Source: Isoperla grammatica
Taxonomy: Eukaryota > Arthropoda > Insecta > Plecoptera > Perlodidae
DNA length: 64,000 bases
Assembly (NCBI GenBank): GCA_945910005.1
Contig: OX246749.1
Span: 29,911,651-29,975,650, forward strand
Reading direction: 5' to 3'
Under the pieces are notes generated by a model. That model did no database searches. It had not been told where the DNA came from and saw nothing but the letters and a program-made list of their open reading frames with translations. Positions 31,767-43,614 of this stretch are shown here, piece after piece. Position 1 is the first letter of the stretch. Each line of letters begins with the position of its first letter. The position numbers and the translations under genes are program-made.

Positions 31767-32521
31767 AAACGAGCGAAGCGAGCGTCTCCACGAGACTCTT
31801 ATGTCACTTCGTTCTGTTTTTTTGGTTTGTTTTTTTTTGTTTGTTTGTTTGTTTTTGTTTTTATGTCTGTCGATAGCGGTTGAGCGAAAAGTCCGATCAA
31901 CTTGAAATTTGGACCATCCACAAGCCTCGATGTGGATTGAAGGTGTAAAGTTTTGAGGCAAAATCGTTCGAAAAGTTACAAAGTTACACCATAGTTACTG
32001 CAAAATATTTTTCTGAAAGAAAATGGCGGCAAAATGTGAGATAGCCATATGTTTTTAAAGCTTTTTCCGATCACGAATATGTTCATGTTATGGTGATCTG
32101 ATAAATATTGGCAAAGTTACACAAAAATTACTCGAAAATATATTTCTGAAACACAGTAACAGCAAAATGTGAGGTGGCTATCTCATAGTAAATTTTTGTC
32201 CGGTCACGAATATACTAATGAAAACGCGATTTGATACATATCAGAGGCAGAAATTACATTTTTATTGCTGTCAATAACTGTTAGTAACGGTGGCGGACCG
32301 CGGCGAAAACATGACAGCGAAAATTCTTAGCAACGCACATTGCACTGCATCCAACAATGTCGGGGAGTATAATAGCTATGGAAATTAAACAAATGTTTGC
32401 AATGCGCGTTCTTGAATAGTTGTTGATTGTTGTTTGTATAAGCGTTGAAATCTTTTCGCCAGAAAGTTCGTAGATATTGACGCGCTCGCTTATCAACGCG
32501 TCAAACAGAGCGTTTTCCTAG
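31767..32521 (+). mobile_element. Helitron-like repeat, copy H6
   Basis: Head AAACGAGCGAAGCGAGCGTC, body as H1/H2, 3' hairpin and CTAG at 32518-32521 followed by T. Confidence 0.6.
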
Positions 32522-33324
32522 TTATCTAGCTGTAGACACTAGGCAGGAAGAAAAAATACACAAGCCAAATATCACGGGATTGTCTTCTTCAGGCCCTTTA
32601 GAAAGCGGGTGGGAGAAAAATGCCATGGGTTTCCTAACTCAAGTTTTTTTTGCGCACTTGAGATGCTGAACTACTTTTTTGTGCATGCAAACCTAAGAAG
32701 GTTGTAGTAATTCAACTCTCTGTGCATTTATAAAGAGTGGAATAGGGTGTTCTGAAGTGTGCCGATGTGCCAAGGATTGTTATAATAAACGCAATCACAC
32801 TGAAGAACGGATGGTATTGAGCATTAAGTTTAAAAACAGTACAAAAATGTAAATAGGTTATATCTTTCAAAACACCGGTATTCTTTGGTATTTTCAGTTT
32901 TGTACACAATAACTACGGTGTTTATTCACCCTGCTGAAAATACTTAGTACTTAGTACAAATACGTAGTACATTACGAAAGCTAGCAATGCCAAAATTGAT
33001 CATACAGTACTTTATTCATAAATTCCTACAAATAATACTAAATGAGATTATATCCACGGGATATTGATGTGACTTTATGCACTCAGAATACTTAGAGATG
33101 TCAGGAATATTATATTTTCTTAATAAGTTTGACACAGTATTTTCTGTTAATAGGGCATGTTGCGCAAACGTTCTATAAACAATGTGTTTATGCGTGCATT
33201 TCTAACGCATGCTTTTAAAAAATAACGCACTGATAATTTGATGGTCGCTCCAGAAAATCATTTTAAAGTTTAAGCCCATTATTTATTTGATTCCGAATAT
33301 ACTACTTTAAGCGAATTAATAAAA
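32522..33324. other. Unassigned AT-rich sequence
   Basis: Contains a small direct duplication (TACTTAGTACTTAGTACAAA near 32940) but no supported gene or element. Confidence 0.4.
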
Positions 33325-34210
33325 AATGTAAGTTCCTTAATTTGTGATTGGTTATCTAACCACGATGTGATGAAATGTTTTTTATCCATTATGAAGTGAT
33401 ACATTTTACTTTTCTGACTAAAATTATGTGATCAAATGCTCAATTAATTTGTGTTTTTCTTAAAAATGTACTTTCTAATTTAGTAGAATGGAAAAATGCA
33501 ATGGCAATATTTTATTTGTTTGTAATTTAAAGCCTGAATAGACATATTTATGCCTCTTTAAGATTTTTAAGATAAAAATGTATATCACAAAAGTATAACT
33601 ACAATAAAATAAAGTTTACAACTATAGAACTTTCTAAAGAAGTGTTGTGTACACATTTTGTTGTCAAGTCTCATAAAACACGCTCGCCTCGGGCGGGAAT
33701 AGCACGGGCCTTATGGCTGGTTAGCGCGCAGGAGCGACCACGGCCGGCGCACCGCGACTAGGGAAATAGAAAAACGATGCCATGAAGTTCACGTCTCGAA
33801 GTTTGACCAGTCACAAATTTTTAGCTAGTTCTTCACCCTTTACAATCGTGTAAACATATTTTTTTATATTATTAACTTCCATCATTTTTATGTGACCAAA
33901 GTGTGGTTAATACGTTTGTGTGGATATTTTGGTCTATTTTTATTGTTTAACGACTATCAACTGCATAATACCACATTTTTTAAAATCATGCTAATAGGCA
34001 GTACAAATGCACGACTTTTTATACTACAACCCACCTTTGTAAGCTCAAAATGGAATTTGATATTGAGAGATTTCAATTTTTATTTTATTTTTAAATATTT
34101 GATTTTGACATTTTTTTGACCAACTTCCGGTGAGCTAATTTTAGTTAAATTTGCACCATAAATGTGTCATAGTGTAATAAACGTATTCTGAAATTTGTGG
34201 CTTACAACAT
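33325..34210. repeat. Right arm of the ~0.85-kb inverted repeat
   Basis: Reverse complement of 26375-27215 with indels. Includes the GC-rich block at 33690-33765 in an otherwise AT-rich region. Confidence 0.85.
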
Positions 34211-34465
34211 TTGTAGCTGTAACAAACTTCGCCATTTAAAGGGCTAGCCGTTTGATAATCTTCTACTACTTTGCCAAATTCTCCCAAAGCCAAATAATCC
34301 CACTTTCCGTAAGCATTGTTGGCCAACCGCTGGATCGTGCATGGACGGAACTGTCCAAAATTCAATTTTGCAATGCGAGCACGCTAGTTTGCGAGTGAAG
34401 TTAACAAGTACAAGTACACAAGTATGCAGTCTTCTAAATTTGGACACGTCCAAAGAGAGAACATA
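34211..34465. other. Unassigned sequence
   Basis: Short frames on the minus strand (up to 74 codons) lack recognisable domains. Confidence 0.35.
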
Positions 34466-34800
34466 TTCGATTGCGATTCTTGAAGACTAAACAGTATAAA
34501 ATAAAAATACATGAAAAATAATTTTTTTTAAAACAACGTTTATATATAAATGCACTTAAAAGTATAAAATAAATTTTCGCCTAACAAATTTTTGCCTCAC
34601 TCGGAAAATAATAAGCGTTGGGCGCTTTCCCTGCATACAAACCAGAATAAAGTAATCTATGTCAATAACGATAGCGCTAAGGCTTATTATTTTCCGAGTG
34701 AGGCAAAAATTTGTTCTTGTGAAAATTTATTTTTTAACTTTTTAGTGCATTCAAATATAAGCGTTGTTTTTAAAAAAAATTATTTTTTCATGTAATATTT
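34466..34800. mobile_element. Foldback MITE, copy F1
   Basis: Two complementary arms of about 125 bp (TTTTTGCCTCACTCGGAAAA against TTTTCCGAGTGAGGCAAAAA, GCACT(T)AAAAAGTA, TACATGAAAAA) around an asymmetric loop with CTATGTCAATA. Relatives at 47646, 50815 and 52560. A ~45-bp flank (GATTCTTGAAGACTAAA...) present on one side here is found on the other side of F3 and F4, so the element probably includes it. Confidence 0.8.
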
Positions 34801-34854
34801 TAGACTAAGTTCAGAAGATAAACACCTCTTTTCTACACAATTTAAAGCAATCAC

Positions 34855-35374
34855 ATTAATAACGACAATGACTGCACTCTTATCGTTTATTAATACCCTC
34901 TACAGTATTGGTCGATCGGACATCAAGGTCAAACGATATACTCGAAATGCTGGGATCGAGCTTAGATTAGCCAGGAAACCTGGGAACCCCTATCAGAAAA
35001 TAGTCTGTGCGACGAACTCGACTTAGCATTCATAAATCAACAGAAATAACAAAATATCTACTTCCATGTCATAATCGGTTTCATAAGGTACGAATTTTAC
35101 ATCTTCAACAACGTTCATTGGGAGGAAGGTGTGAAGTGAGCAGATATCTTTAGTTCGACATAGTTTGAAGCTCTACCCCGTAGTTACGAACTTAAGACCC
35201 AAGCATAACAAACGTGACTGATTATAAATAATATAATAATATGTAATGTGTGTAAATATGATATGATTGTCGGGTTGTAACAAGGGTGAGCTGTGGTCAC
35301 ATAGCGATGGAGAAAAGCAGCATCAAACTGAGATAATATCTGTTCTACACAACATGTATACAAACATAACTTAC
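34855..35374 (-). other. Intron downstream of exon D2b, homologous to 18850-19374
   Basis: Conserved intercassette sequence starting near AACGACAATGACTGCACT. It ends at the D2b donor. No other exon. Confidence 0.75.
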
Positions 35375-35689
35375 CAGTCAATGAGATCGTCTCCGTCGCC
35401 TCCAACGGCCGGGCCAAGGTCACATGAGATACAACACACTTTAGGACCTTGCCGTTGTCCTTAGTCTGCAGGGTGAGTGTCAGTCTCTGCATGACAGATC
35501 CCTTCATCCAGGGCCACCTCCAAGCGTCCTGAGGATTGCCTCGAGTGTCCACTAGTGCATCCTGGCGGATAATTTCATCTCCCAGCAACCAGGATATCTG
35601 TGCGAAAGGACGAGCCCCGTTCACCTCACAGGTGGCCGTGACGCTGGCCTCAGTGTAGACAACACTCAGGGTTGGTGCGCTAGGGGGAC
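35375..35689 (-). CDS. Ig exon D2b, C2-type domain (315 bp)
   Basis: Internal exon, acceptor ATGCTTCAG ending at 35690, donor GACTG|GTAAGT at 35375/35374, phase 1-1. Same C2 domain as D2a: T-A-T-C-E-V, Q-I-S-W, L-T-L-Q-T-K-D-N-G-K, L-K-C-V-V-S-H. The W-R-W-P-W-M-K-G-S-V-M-Q-R segment is invariant. Differences from D2a concentrate between the C strand and W-R-W-P (G-D-E-I-I-R-Q-D-A against G-D-D-V-I-R-K-D-T). Confidence 0.86.
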
Positions 35690-36166
35690 CTGAAGCATGA
35701 CATAGCAACAATGACACATACAATCATCTAGCCTCGTGCAGCCCACAGGTGGCCGTGTAGACAACACTCAGGGTTGGTGCGCTGGGAGGACCTGTATAAT
35801 GGCATAGCAACACTGAGACTTATAATCATCTAGCCTCGTGCAGCTGACAGGTGGCCGTGTAGGCAACACTCAGGGTTGGTGCGCTGGGGGGACCTTAAGC
35901 ATGACATAGCACACTGAGCCATACAATCATCTAGCCTCGTGCAGCTCACAGGTGGCCGTGTAGACAACACTCAGGGTTGGTGCGCTGGGGGGACCTGAAG
36001 CATGGCATAGCAACACTGAGACTTATAATCATCTAGCCTCGTGCAGCTCACAGGTGGCCGTGTAGACAACACTCAGGGTTGGTGCGCTGGGGGGACCTGA
36101 AGCATGGCATAGCAACACTGAGACTTATAATTATCTAGCCTCGTGCAGCTCACAGGTGGCCGTGTA
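35690..36166 (-). repeat. Acceptor ladder of exon D2b: four units of ~102 bp plus a partial
   Basis: Junctions recur at 35690, 35792, 35894, 35995 and 36097, all with AG. Units carry the same 15-nt deletion relative to the exon as in the D2a ladder. The array ends within a unit at about 36166, where the 147-bp satellite starts. Confidence 0.92.
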
Positions 36167-36169
36167 CTA

Positions 36170-38815
36170 CTATTTACAATACGTGTTAGGCTCCAATGAA
36201 ACATAAGAGCCACTTGTTATACAGATTGAAGGACGAAAAGGGTTTCAATCGATTAAGCCGTATGATAACGATTTTAAAAAATTGCTCACAGATAGGGTCT
36301 TTCTACAACTAGTCACAATGTGTGTTAGGAATAATAAACAAATGGCCCATATCCCTGTCAGTTTTTTTAGATAGACGATAGGAAATGGTTTCAATTAATT
36401 TGGACTAACAAACTGTTTTTACAAATACCTTACAGTGGGGGTCTCACCACAACTAGTCACAATGTAGGTTTGTGTCTTATACAATAAAAGGGCTCATATC
36501 TAAGTCAGTTTTACTGATAGAAAGTCGGAAACGGTTTTAGTCGAATACGACGTATGACAAACATTTTAAAAACACCTCACAGTGGGGATCTAGCTTCAAC
36601 TAGTCACAATGTGTGTTAGGCCCTAATACAACAAAAGGGCTCATATCTCAGTCAGTTTTTTAGAAAGGAGGTCAGAAAGAGTTTAAATTGTTTTTGTCCT
36701 GTGATTACCCTTCTAAAAACCCCTCACAGTGGGGTCCAGCTAAAACTAGTTACAATTTGAGTAAGGCCCTTATACATCAAAAGGGCCTATATCTCGGTCA
36801 GTTTTTAAGATAGTTATCGAAAGTAGTTTAAATCGTTTTTGCCGTACGATTACCATTCTTAAAACACCCGACAGTGGAGGTATATTTACCACGTCACAAT
36901 GTTTGTTCAGCCCTAATACAACAAAAGAGCCCAAATCTCTGTCAGTTTTACAGATAGAAGGTCGGATATGGTTTAAGTCGATTAAGACTTATAATAACCG
37001 CGCTAAAAACACCTCACAAAAGGGGAGCTAGCTACAACTAGTCTTAATACGTGTTTAGCTCTTAAACAACAAAAGGGCCCATATCTCAGTCAGTTTGACA
37101 TATAGAAGGTCGGATATGGTTTCAGTCGTTTTAGAAGTATAATAACCGTTCTTAAAACACCTCACAGTAGGGGTCTAGCTACAACTAATCACAATGTGTG
37201 TTAGGCCCTAATACAATAAACGGCCCATATCTCAGTCAGTTTTACTGAACGGAGGTCGAAGGTAGATTAAATCGTGTTTGACATATAATTAACATTCTTA
37301 AAACACCTGACTGTGGGAGTTTAACTATATAAAACTAGTCACAATGTGTGTTTGGCCCTGCTACAACAAAAGGGCCTTTATCTCAGCCAGATTGACAGAT
37401 AGGAGGTCGAAAGTAGTTTTAATCGTTTTTGAGGTATGATTACTATTGTAAACACACCCTTACAGTGGTCGTCTACCTATAACTAGTCACAATGTGTGTT
37501 TGGCCCTAATACAACAAAAGGGCCAATGCTCAGTCAGTTTTACAGATAGAAGGTCGGATATGGTTTCAGTCGTTTTAGAAGTATAATAACCGTTCTTAAA
37601 ACACCTCACAGTGGGGGTCTAGCTTCAACTAGTCACATTGTGCGTTAGGCCCTAATATATCAATACTCAATAGGGCCCATATCTCAGTCAGTTTTACATA
37701 TATAAGGTCGGATATGGTTTCAGTTGATCAAGACGTATAATAACTATTGTAAAAACACCTCACAGTTGGGTCTAGCTTCAACTAGTCACAATGTGTGTTA
37801 GGCCCTAACACAACACAAGGGCCCATATTTCAGTAAGTTTTACAAATGGAAGGTCAGATATTGTTTCAGTTGACTAAGACGTATTATTACTATTGTTAAA
37901 ACATTTTACAGTGAGAAGTCTAGCTACAAATAGTCACAATGTGCGTTAGGCCCTAATATATCAAAAGAGCCCATATCTCAGTCAGTTTTACAGATAGGAG
38001 GTCTGATTTGGTTTAAGTCAATAAAGACTTATAATTACCATTCTAGAAACACCTCACATTGGGGGTCTAGCTACAACTAGTCACAATGTGTGTTAGGCCC
38101 TATTACAACAAAAGGGCCCATATCTCAGTCAGTTTTATAGATAGGAGGTCTGATTTGGTTAAAGTCAATAAAGACTTATAATTACCATTCTAGAAACACC
38201 TCACATTGGGGGTCTAGCTACAACTAGTCACAATGTGTGTTAGGCCCTAATACAATAAAAGGGCCCATATCTTAGTCAGTTTTGCAGAACGGAGGTCGGA
38301 AGAAGTTTTAGTCGTTTTTGACGTGTGATAACCGTTTGAAAAACATCTCAAAGTGGGGTCAAGCTACAACTAGTCACAATGTGTGCTAGAACATAATATT
38401 AAAAAAGGGACCATATCTCCGTCAGTTTTAAAGACAGGAGGTCAAAAGTAGTTTAAATCGTTTTTGTCGTATAATAACCATTCTAAAAACACCTCGCAGC
38501 TAGGGTCTAGCTACAACTAGTCACAAAATGTGTTTGGCCCTAATACAACAAAAGGGCCCATATATCAGTCAGTTTTATAGATAGGTGGACGGATATGTGT
38601 TAAGTCGATTAAGACGTATAATAACCGTTCTTAAAACACCTCACAGGGGGGGTCTAGCTACAACTAGTCACAATGTGTGTTAGGGCCTATTACAACAAAA
38701 AAGCCCATATCTCAGTCAGTTTTACATATAGGAGGTCTGACATGGTATTAATCGATTTAGACGTATGATTACCGTTCTTAAAACACTTACAGTGTGGGTC
38801 TAGCTACAACTAAAC
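36170..38815 (-). repeat. ~147-bp satellite in the A3-D2b intron (~18 copies)
   Basis: Largest of the three arrays of this unit. Two adjacent units near 38010-38240 are nearly identical, showing recent local duplication. It ends about 40 bp from the A3 donor, closer than in the other cassettes, so it has eaten into the intron next to the exon. Confidence 0.94.
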
Positions 38816-38852
38816 AACCGTGACAAGGTGGTAGTCTTGTTGGTAAACCTAC

Positions 38853-39170
38853 TTGCTACAATGAGAGTCATGTATCTGAGGTCCTGCTTCCCGGGTGCTC
38901 TGATGTAACCCCTGAACTGCCCGTTGTCCTCTTCGCTGACGTTGCTCACAGCCAGACCGCACTCGCCATTCCGCAGTCCAGCCCCCAGGTAGCGATGCCG
39001 GCCAGCGTTGTTGGCAGACTCGGATCCCTGGTCGAAGTCAAGCGTCTTGCCTGGCGGGGCGAAGCTGCACCAGTCCAACGGTTCCTGCGCCTTCAACTCG
39101 AACCTCGCCTGTCCGCCCTGGAGAACGACGGCCTCCCTCGCTGTCAGGGTGTGAGAGATGGGGTCCCCGT
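38853..39170 (-). CDS. Ig exon A3, fasciclin-III-like V-type domain (318 bp)
   Basis: Internal exon, acceptor CTGGTTACAG ending at 39171, donor GCAA|GTAGGT at 38853/38852, phase 1-1. Contains Y-L-G-A-G-L-R-N-G-E-C-G-L and E-E-D-N-G-Q-F-R-G. The canonical B- and F-strand cysteines are Leu and Gly as in A1; D-W-C-S and G-E-C-G are kept. Upstream at 39205 a hAT transposon lies only 34 bp from the acceptor, inside the region where branch point and polypyrimidine tract should be close, so splicing of this exon may be affected. Confidence 0.83.
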
Positions 39171-39664
39171 CTGTAACCAGGGAGCAGATATACAACACTC
39201 CTATCAGTGGCGGCTGGTGGGGAGAGGCAAGGGAGGCCGGGCCTCCTCAAACATTTCTGGAGGGAGGAGGATTAATCTTGTGTGTGATCTTGTTTAAAAT
39301 GGTTCTACGTATTTTAATGTTCATCTTAGATAATATACATATTTATCGTAAAAGTTGTGAAACGAAAAATGTTCAACGTTTCAAAATTTCGCGCCTCTTC
39401 AGAATGTGGCTGCTAGCCGCGTTGAACCAGTAGAAACGCGAGGGACTTTGTGAGCCCGGGCCTCAGCTCTACGGTACCTGAGCGGTGTGCGGGGGAATGC
39501 GGTATGCATTGCATACTCCCGCCCTCCCCGCCTAAGTTGCTGCCTGTGTTATTCGCGATCGCAAAACTTCGATACGCTCCTAGCGGACAAAATTATCCCT
39601 AAGCTAACGGGTCTAGCGCTCTAACTGTCTGCGGATTCTCGCACAAACCACGCGGTACTAATCT

Positions 39665-40352
39665 ATTTCTAGCTCTTATACTATTCATTTTGAAGGAAAA
39701 ACTTATAGGAAAGCGGATTAAGTTTACATGCCAATAGTCATCATAAAGGTTATTTCAAAATTATAGACCCAGTAGTTTACTTGTTATAACAATTCACGCA
39801 AAAAATAGGAAAATAAGCAAAATTTCTTATTGTTCTCTCAACTTAAATTGTTGAAAAACTAATCATCGGATTTTGACGAGAGTTCCTTTGGAACATGTAC
39901 CAACAATGTAAGAAAATAAACAAATAAACTTTCTAGATAGAAAGTGCACCGAACGAAAATTCATAGCATGCACTAACATGCAGGGTGCAGCGGTTGGACC
40001 TCAAAAGCAGCGGTTTTGGCCGTGAAACTACGCACCCTGCATGTTAGTGCATGCTATGAATTTTCGTTCAGGGCACTTTCTATCTAGAAAGTTTATTTGT
40101 TTATTTTCTCACATTGTTGGTTCATGTTCCAAAGAAACTCTCGTCAAAATCCGATCATTAGTTTTTCAACAATTTAAGTTGAGAAAACAATAAGAAATGT
40201 TGCTCATTTTCCGATTTTTTGCGTGAATTGTTATAACAAGTAAACTACTGGGTCTATAATTATGAAATAACCTTTATGACGACTATTGGCATGTAAACTA
40301 ATTACGCTTTCCTATAAGTTTTTCCTTCAAAATGAATAGTATACCAGCTAAA
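39665..40352. repeat. Long palindrome inside the hAT element (arms ~320 bp, loop ~40 bp)
   Basis: Left arm (TATACTATTCATTTTGAAGG ... ACTAACATGCAGGGTG) and right arm (CACCCTGCATGTTAGT ... CCTTCAAAATGAATAGTATA) are closely complementary, with the loop around CGGTTGGACCTCAAAAGCAG. Strong cruciform or hairpin potential; on transcription it would give a long double-stranded RNA. Confidence 0.92.
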
Positions 40353-40354
40353 AG

Positions 40355-41251
40355 CAGAGTTGCGTAAGTTACTTTTAAAAAGGAACTTTTAAAAAGTTAA
40401 GTTACTTGCCTTTAAAAGTAACTTTTAAACGTTAAAAGTTCCTTGTTGGAAAAAGTTACTAAAAGTTACTTTGAAAATTAAAAGTTACTTTAAAAGTTAC
40501 TTTAAAAGTTACTTTTAGGAAATTTTGATGGGAAATTTTGATAATATTGCTTTCAAGTTTCATTCAACCCGCTAATCCTTGCTGGCGGGCGCCGGGCGGA
40601 GTATGTCGGAAATCATTAGAACAGCAGTCTGAGTTTTGTAAAGACTAACAGTAAATAGGAAGTCAAAATTGGACATGTCAACAAAAGAGCCGAAGGTATG
40701 GATGGACCTCCTAAGCGCGTTTAAGTTTTCACGGCCATCGAACATTCAGCATGCTACGTTTATTACAATAATACATCCACTAATCCATTTCCCAAATACT
40801 ACTATGAACTATAACGTCTGCCGGCCACCTTCGATAATAGTGTGAGGTACTAGCAAAGCAGTGTTGCTCACACCACAAAGAAATAACATCCACTTTTGTT
40901 TATTGGTTGTCAGTCAGTTCCCATTCAACCTATTTAGCCGGCTGCTGCTGGAATGGTTTCCAAAGGATACAGTTATGTATGAATTCTAGGAATGAGGGGG
41001 GGGGGGGGGGGGTCGAAGATTTTTGACCTGAAACAGCCGCAATACGAGTGTTTTGCTGTTGGTACATTTAAAAAACCATAGGCTGTTTCAAAAGTAACTT
41101 TTCATTTTTTTTTTAAAGTTCCTTATCAATAGTAACTTTCAACGTTAAAAGTTACTGTCGAGGAAAAAGTAACTAGTTAGCCTAAAAGTTACCGAAAAAG
41201 TAACGCGTTACAAGTAACGCGTTACTTTCAAAAAGTTACTACTCAACTCTG
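40355..41251. mobile_element. Nested non-autonomous hAT element, 897 bp
   Basis: Ends CAGAGTTGCGTAAGTTACTT and (reverse complement) CAGAGTTGAGTAGTAACTTT, a terminus widely seen in animal hAT families. A perfect 8-bp target duplication GCTAAAAG lies at 40347-40354 and 41252-41259. The interior is rich in AAGTTACTTTTAAAAGT-like repeats and has a poly-G run near 40998; no transposase is encoded. Confidence 0.92.
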
Positions 41252-41958
41252 GCTAAAAGGAGATAAGTGATCAACGTTCCAGCGATACCGCCAATGTCAC
41301 ACAGAGAAGTTAACCCGGCACGGCCGCCACATTGGCCAGTGACGTCACTTTCAAACGTCCTTGAGATCGCGAATAAGATGCCAAAGGAGGCCGGCCGCTT
41401 CGTTTCTTTTCGGGATTTTCACGAAAATAACCGAGTCGCCCGCTTCCCATAATATCTCATACTCAGCAGTTTGTAGTTTGGAGGGGATTGTCGGTTGTTT
41501 TTCTGCTGTTGTTCTTCCTGTGTTGTTGCTTGATTCAATGAAGTCAAATATAGTGGACGAGTTATTAGTGCGACCATTAACGAGACATGCTTCGAGGAAA
41601 GAGTAAATAAAGATTTAAAATAAGACGGAGGACTGAAACCAGCTTTGCCATTACTGCAAAGGGATGGAGAGAAACAGCGCGAGTTTGGTTCGTTATGGTA
41701 TGGAGATTGTTATGGTTAATGGCAAGTGTCGTCAACTTAAATCTGGAAACTTAAATCCACATCCACAACTACATTATAACAACTTCAACAACGTAGAAAA
41801 ATGCAGTTTAAAAAAAATCGCCCTGCGGGGCAAACTGGGGGGCTTGACCCCAGACCCCCCTGAACTGCCGCTAATTTCCATTGTTTCCATTTTCGATCTT
41901 TCTTGAATTGTCCTGGCCTCCGTATTATTTTATACCACGAGCCGCTACTGATTCCTAT

Positions 41959-43130
41959 AGTGATGTTTGTGTTATAGTCTATACCAACTCAGTTACAATA
42001 AATTTCTTGCTGATTTTCAGTGTATTTTATTGTACTTTTGGTAGTTTAATTTTTATATTATTATTTTTGAAAGTTTGTTTTGTGGGCAACGACGAACTCT
42101 TCAACTATACCCGGCGCGACCCTTACGCTAGGCCTGGAAGATTGACAACTTTGTGACAAGTCCGCTATTTTGTACAAACTTGGAAGTCTATTCATAAAGT
42201 CTTCTCGCAGCGAGAGCGCGGAGTTCCGTCGAATAATAGAAGGGTTGCTGCTACCTGCCATGCGCTGTCTATTGTTAGCCATTCTAATGCACAGTGAATA
42301 CTTTTAGAGTTTCATCATTTAGATATAATAATAAATTTTGGTTTTATTAATGCACACAGTTTTCCCTGTCATACTTTTTTCATATATTTTCGTTTTTAAT
42401 TTTTTATTCTACGATGATTATTGCATTTAACGAAAATGTTTTATCCATTGGTTTATGTTCGAGCATTTACAGATAGCGTGTTGTGTTTTATAGGTGTTTT
42501 GTTACGTATTTATGCGTATTGTAGACGCATGCCTATTACTGTGTTAAGTCAATATTTGCAATATTATCAAGTGTCATAAGCTATGTACGATGCACGATAT
42601 AGGGTGAGTGCTGGAGTCTTATTAGAGTAAAGCATGTTCAGTCCGGCCCTTGATTCACTTACGTCTCCGAGTGCACCATCACACTGTCTCAGCATGAGTT
42701 TGAGCAGTGAACCAGCGGGGCGGATAATCTAAATGTTAATAGTGAGCTGTATGCGACAGTACGACTTTAAACGATTCATTGTAGTAAAAATATAAATCCA
42801 TTGTCAAGAGACAACAAGAAACCCAAGTTTCACGCGAACGAAGTGGCGAGCACGCTTGTTATTAACAATGGGGTCAATGGGGTTTGGGATAAGCTGGTTA
42901 TTGAAAAGTGAAAACATTATCTCGGACTGGCAAGAAGTAAAGTGTTTTCATTCATTACTATTGGGGCATTTTTGTACATTGTTGATAACTGAAAGTAATG
43001 ATACCCCAAAGTGAAAACCAGAAGTGATACAAATTTAACATCTATTGCAAATAAGATGCAGTTTTCCCATACCGCGTGGGTGCCTTTGCAATACGAACAC
43101 TAGAACGGACGGGCTAAGTGGAGATATATT
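41959..43130 (-). other. Intron upstream of exon A3 beyond the hAT element
   Basis: 41959-42340 and 42627-42865 match the intron upstream of A1 (3720-4017, 5490-5579 and 6339-6575). 42341-42626 and 42866-43130 have no partner recognised and no gene. Comparison with 5580 suggests H1 and this 42341-42626 block occupy the same place in the two cassettes. Confidence 0.6.
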
Positions 43131-43215
43131 ATAATAGGGTGGCGCATAGCGATCACGGGACTGCCCGGCCCAGCAAGTGGGAGACCTGGGTTCAATTCAC
43201 AGTCGGTGTTAATTT
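43131..43215 (+). mobile_element. tRNA-derived SINE-like fragment
   Basis: GGTGGCGCATAGCGATCACG (A-box-like) and, about 45 bp on, GGGTTCAATTC (B-box). Spacing and motifs fit a tRNA-derived pol III promoter. No cloverleaf with good acceptor-stem pairing is evident, so a functional tRNA is unlikely. Confidence 0.5.
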
Positions 43216-43614
43216 TTGTTACTTTCTGAGTTTCAATCGAATAGATCTATGCAAAATACATTGTGCATTTCAACTGGTCGAGGTGGGTCCCTCCCTGTGG
43301 TGACCGGTTCACGCAAAGAAGGCTCTAGTGGAAATTGTTACTCAACTATTGCACTGTTACATTGATTCTATATCACGTGTATTTAGCCTCCATTCGTCCC
43401 AGCCCTCTTTGTGACTTGAACGTTCACCGTCCCTCGTTTGGCCCTGGGATGAAAATGTCCAGACAGCGCTAGTTTGCTTTCCTAATCAAAGACAAACTAA
43501 TACGCAACTTCCTGTTTAGGAAGCATGCATATTCTATACACATTCGATTTTAAAATTATCATAACGAGTTCATTTAAAATAACATGCATTAAACGTGTCA
43601 GTTTTTTTTACCGA
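43216..43614. other. Unassigned intronic sequence
   Basis: No open frame or repeat supported. Confidence 0.35.

Larger units (their letters stand above)
39205..41950. mobile_element. hAT-type DNA transposon (outer), 2,746 bp with nested insertion
   Basis: Terminal inverted repeats CAGTGGCGGCTGGTGG and, at the other end in reverse complement, CAGTAGCGGCTCGTGG. An 8-bp target duplication flanks it: ACTCCTAT (39197-39204) and ATTCCTAT (41951-41958), one mismatch; the empty site in A1/A2 introns reads ACTTCTAT. Both features are hAT hallmarks. The interior is mostly non-coding: a GC-rich segment (39.4-39.6k), a long palindrome (39.67-40.35k), a nested hAT, and 41.26-41.95k with short frames. A stretch N-I-V-D-E-L-L near 41550 is reminiscent of the N-terminal region of hAT/ZMYM-type transposases but is too short to be sure. 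Confidence 0.85.

Noticed and set aside
29069..32496. Conserved 60-74-codon frames in each Helitron-like copy
   Set aside because: Conservation is explained by repeat identity; frames differ between copies and show no domain.
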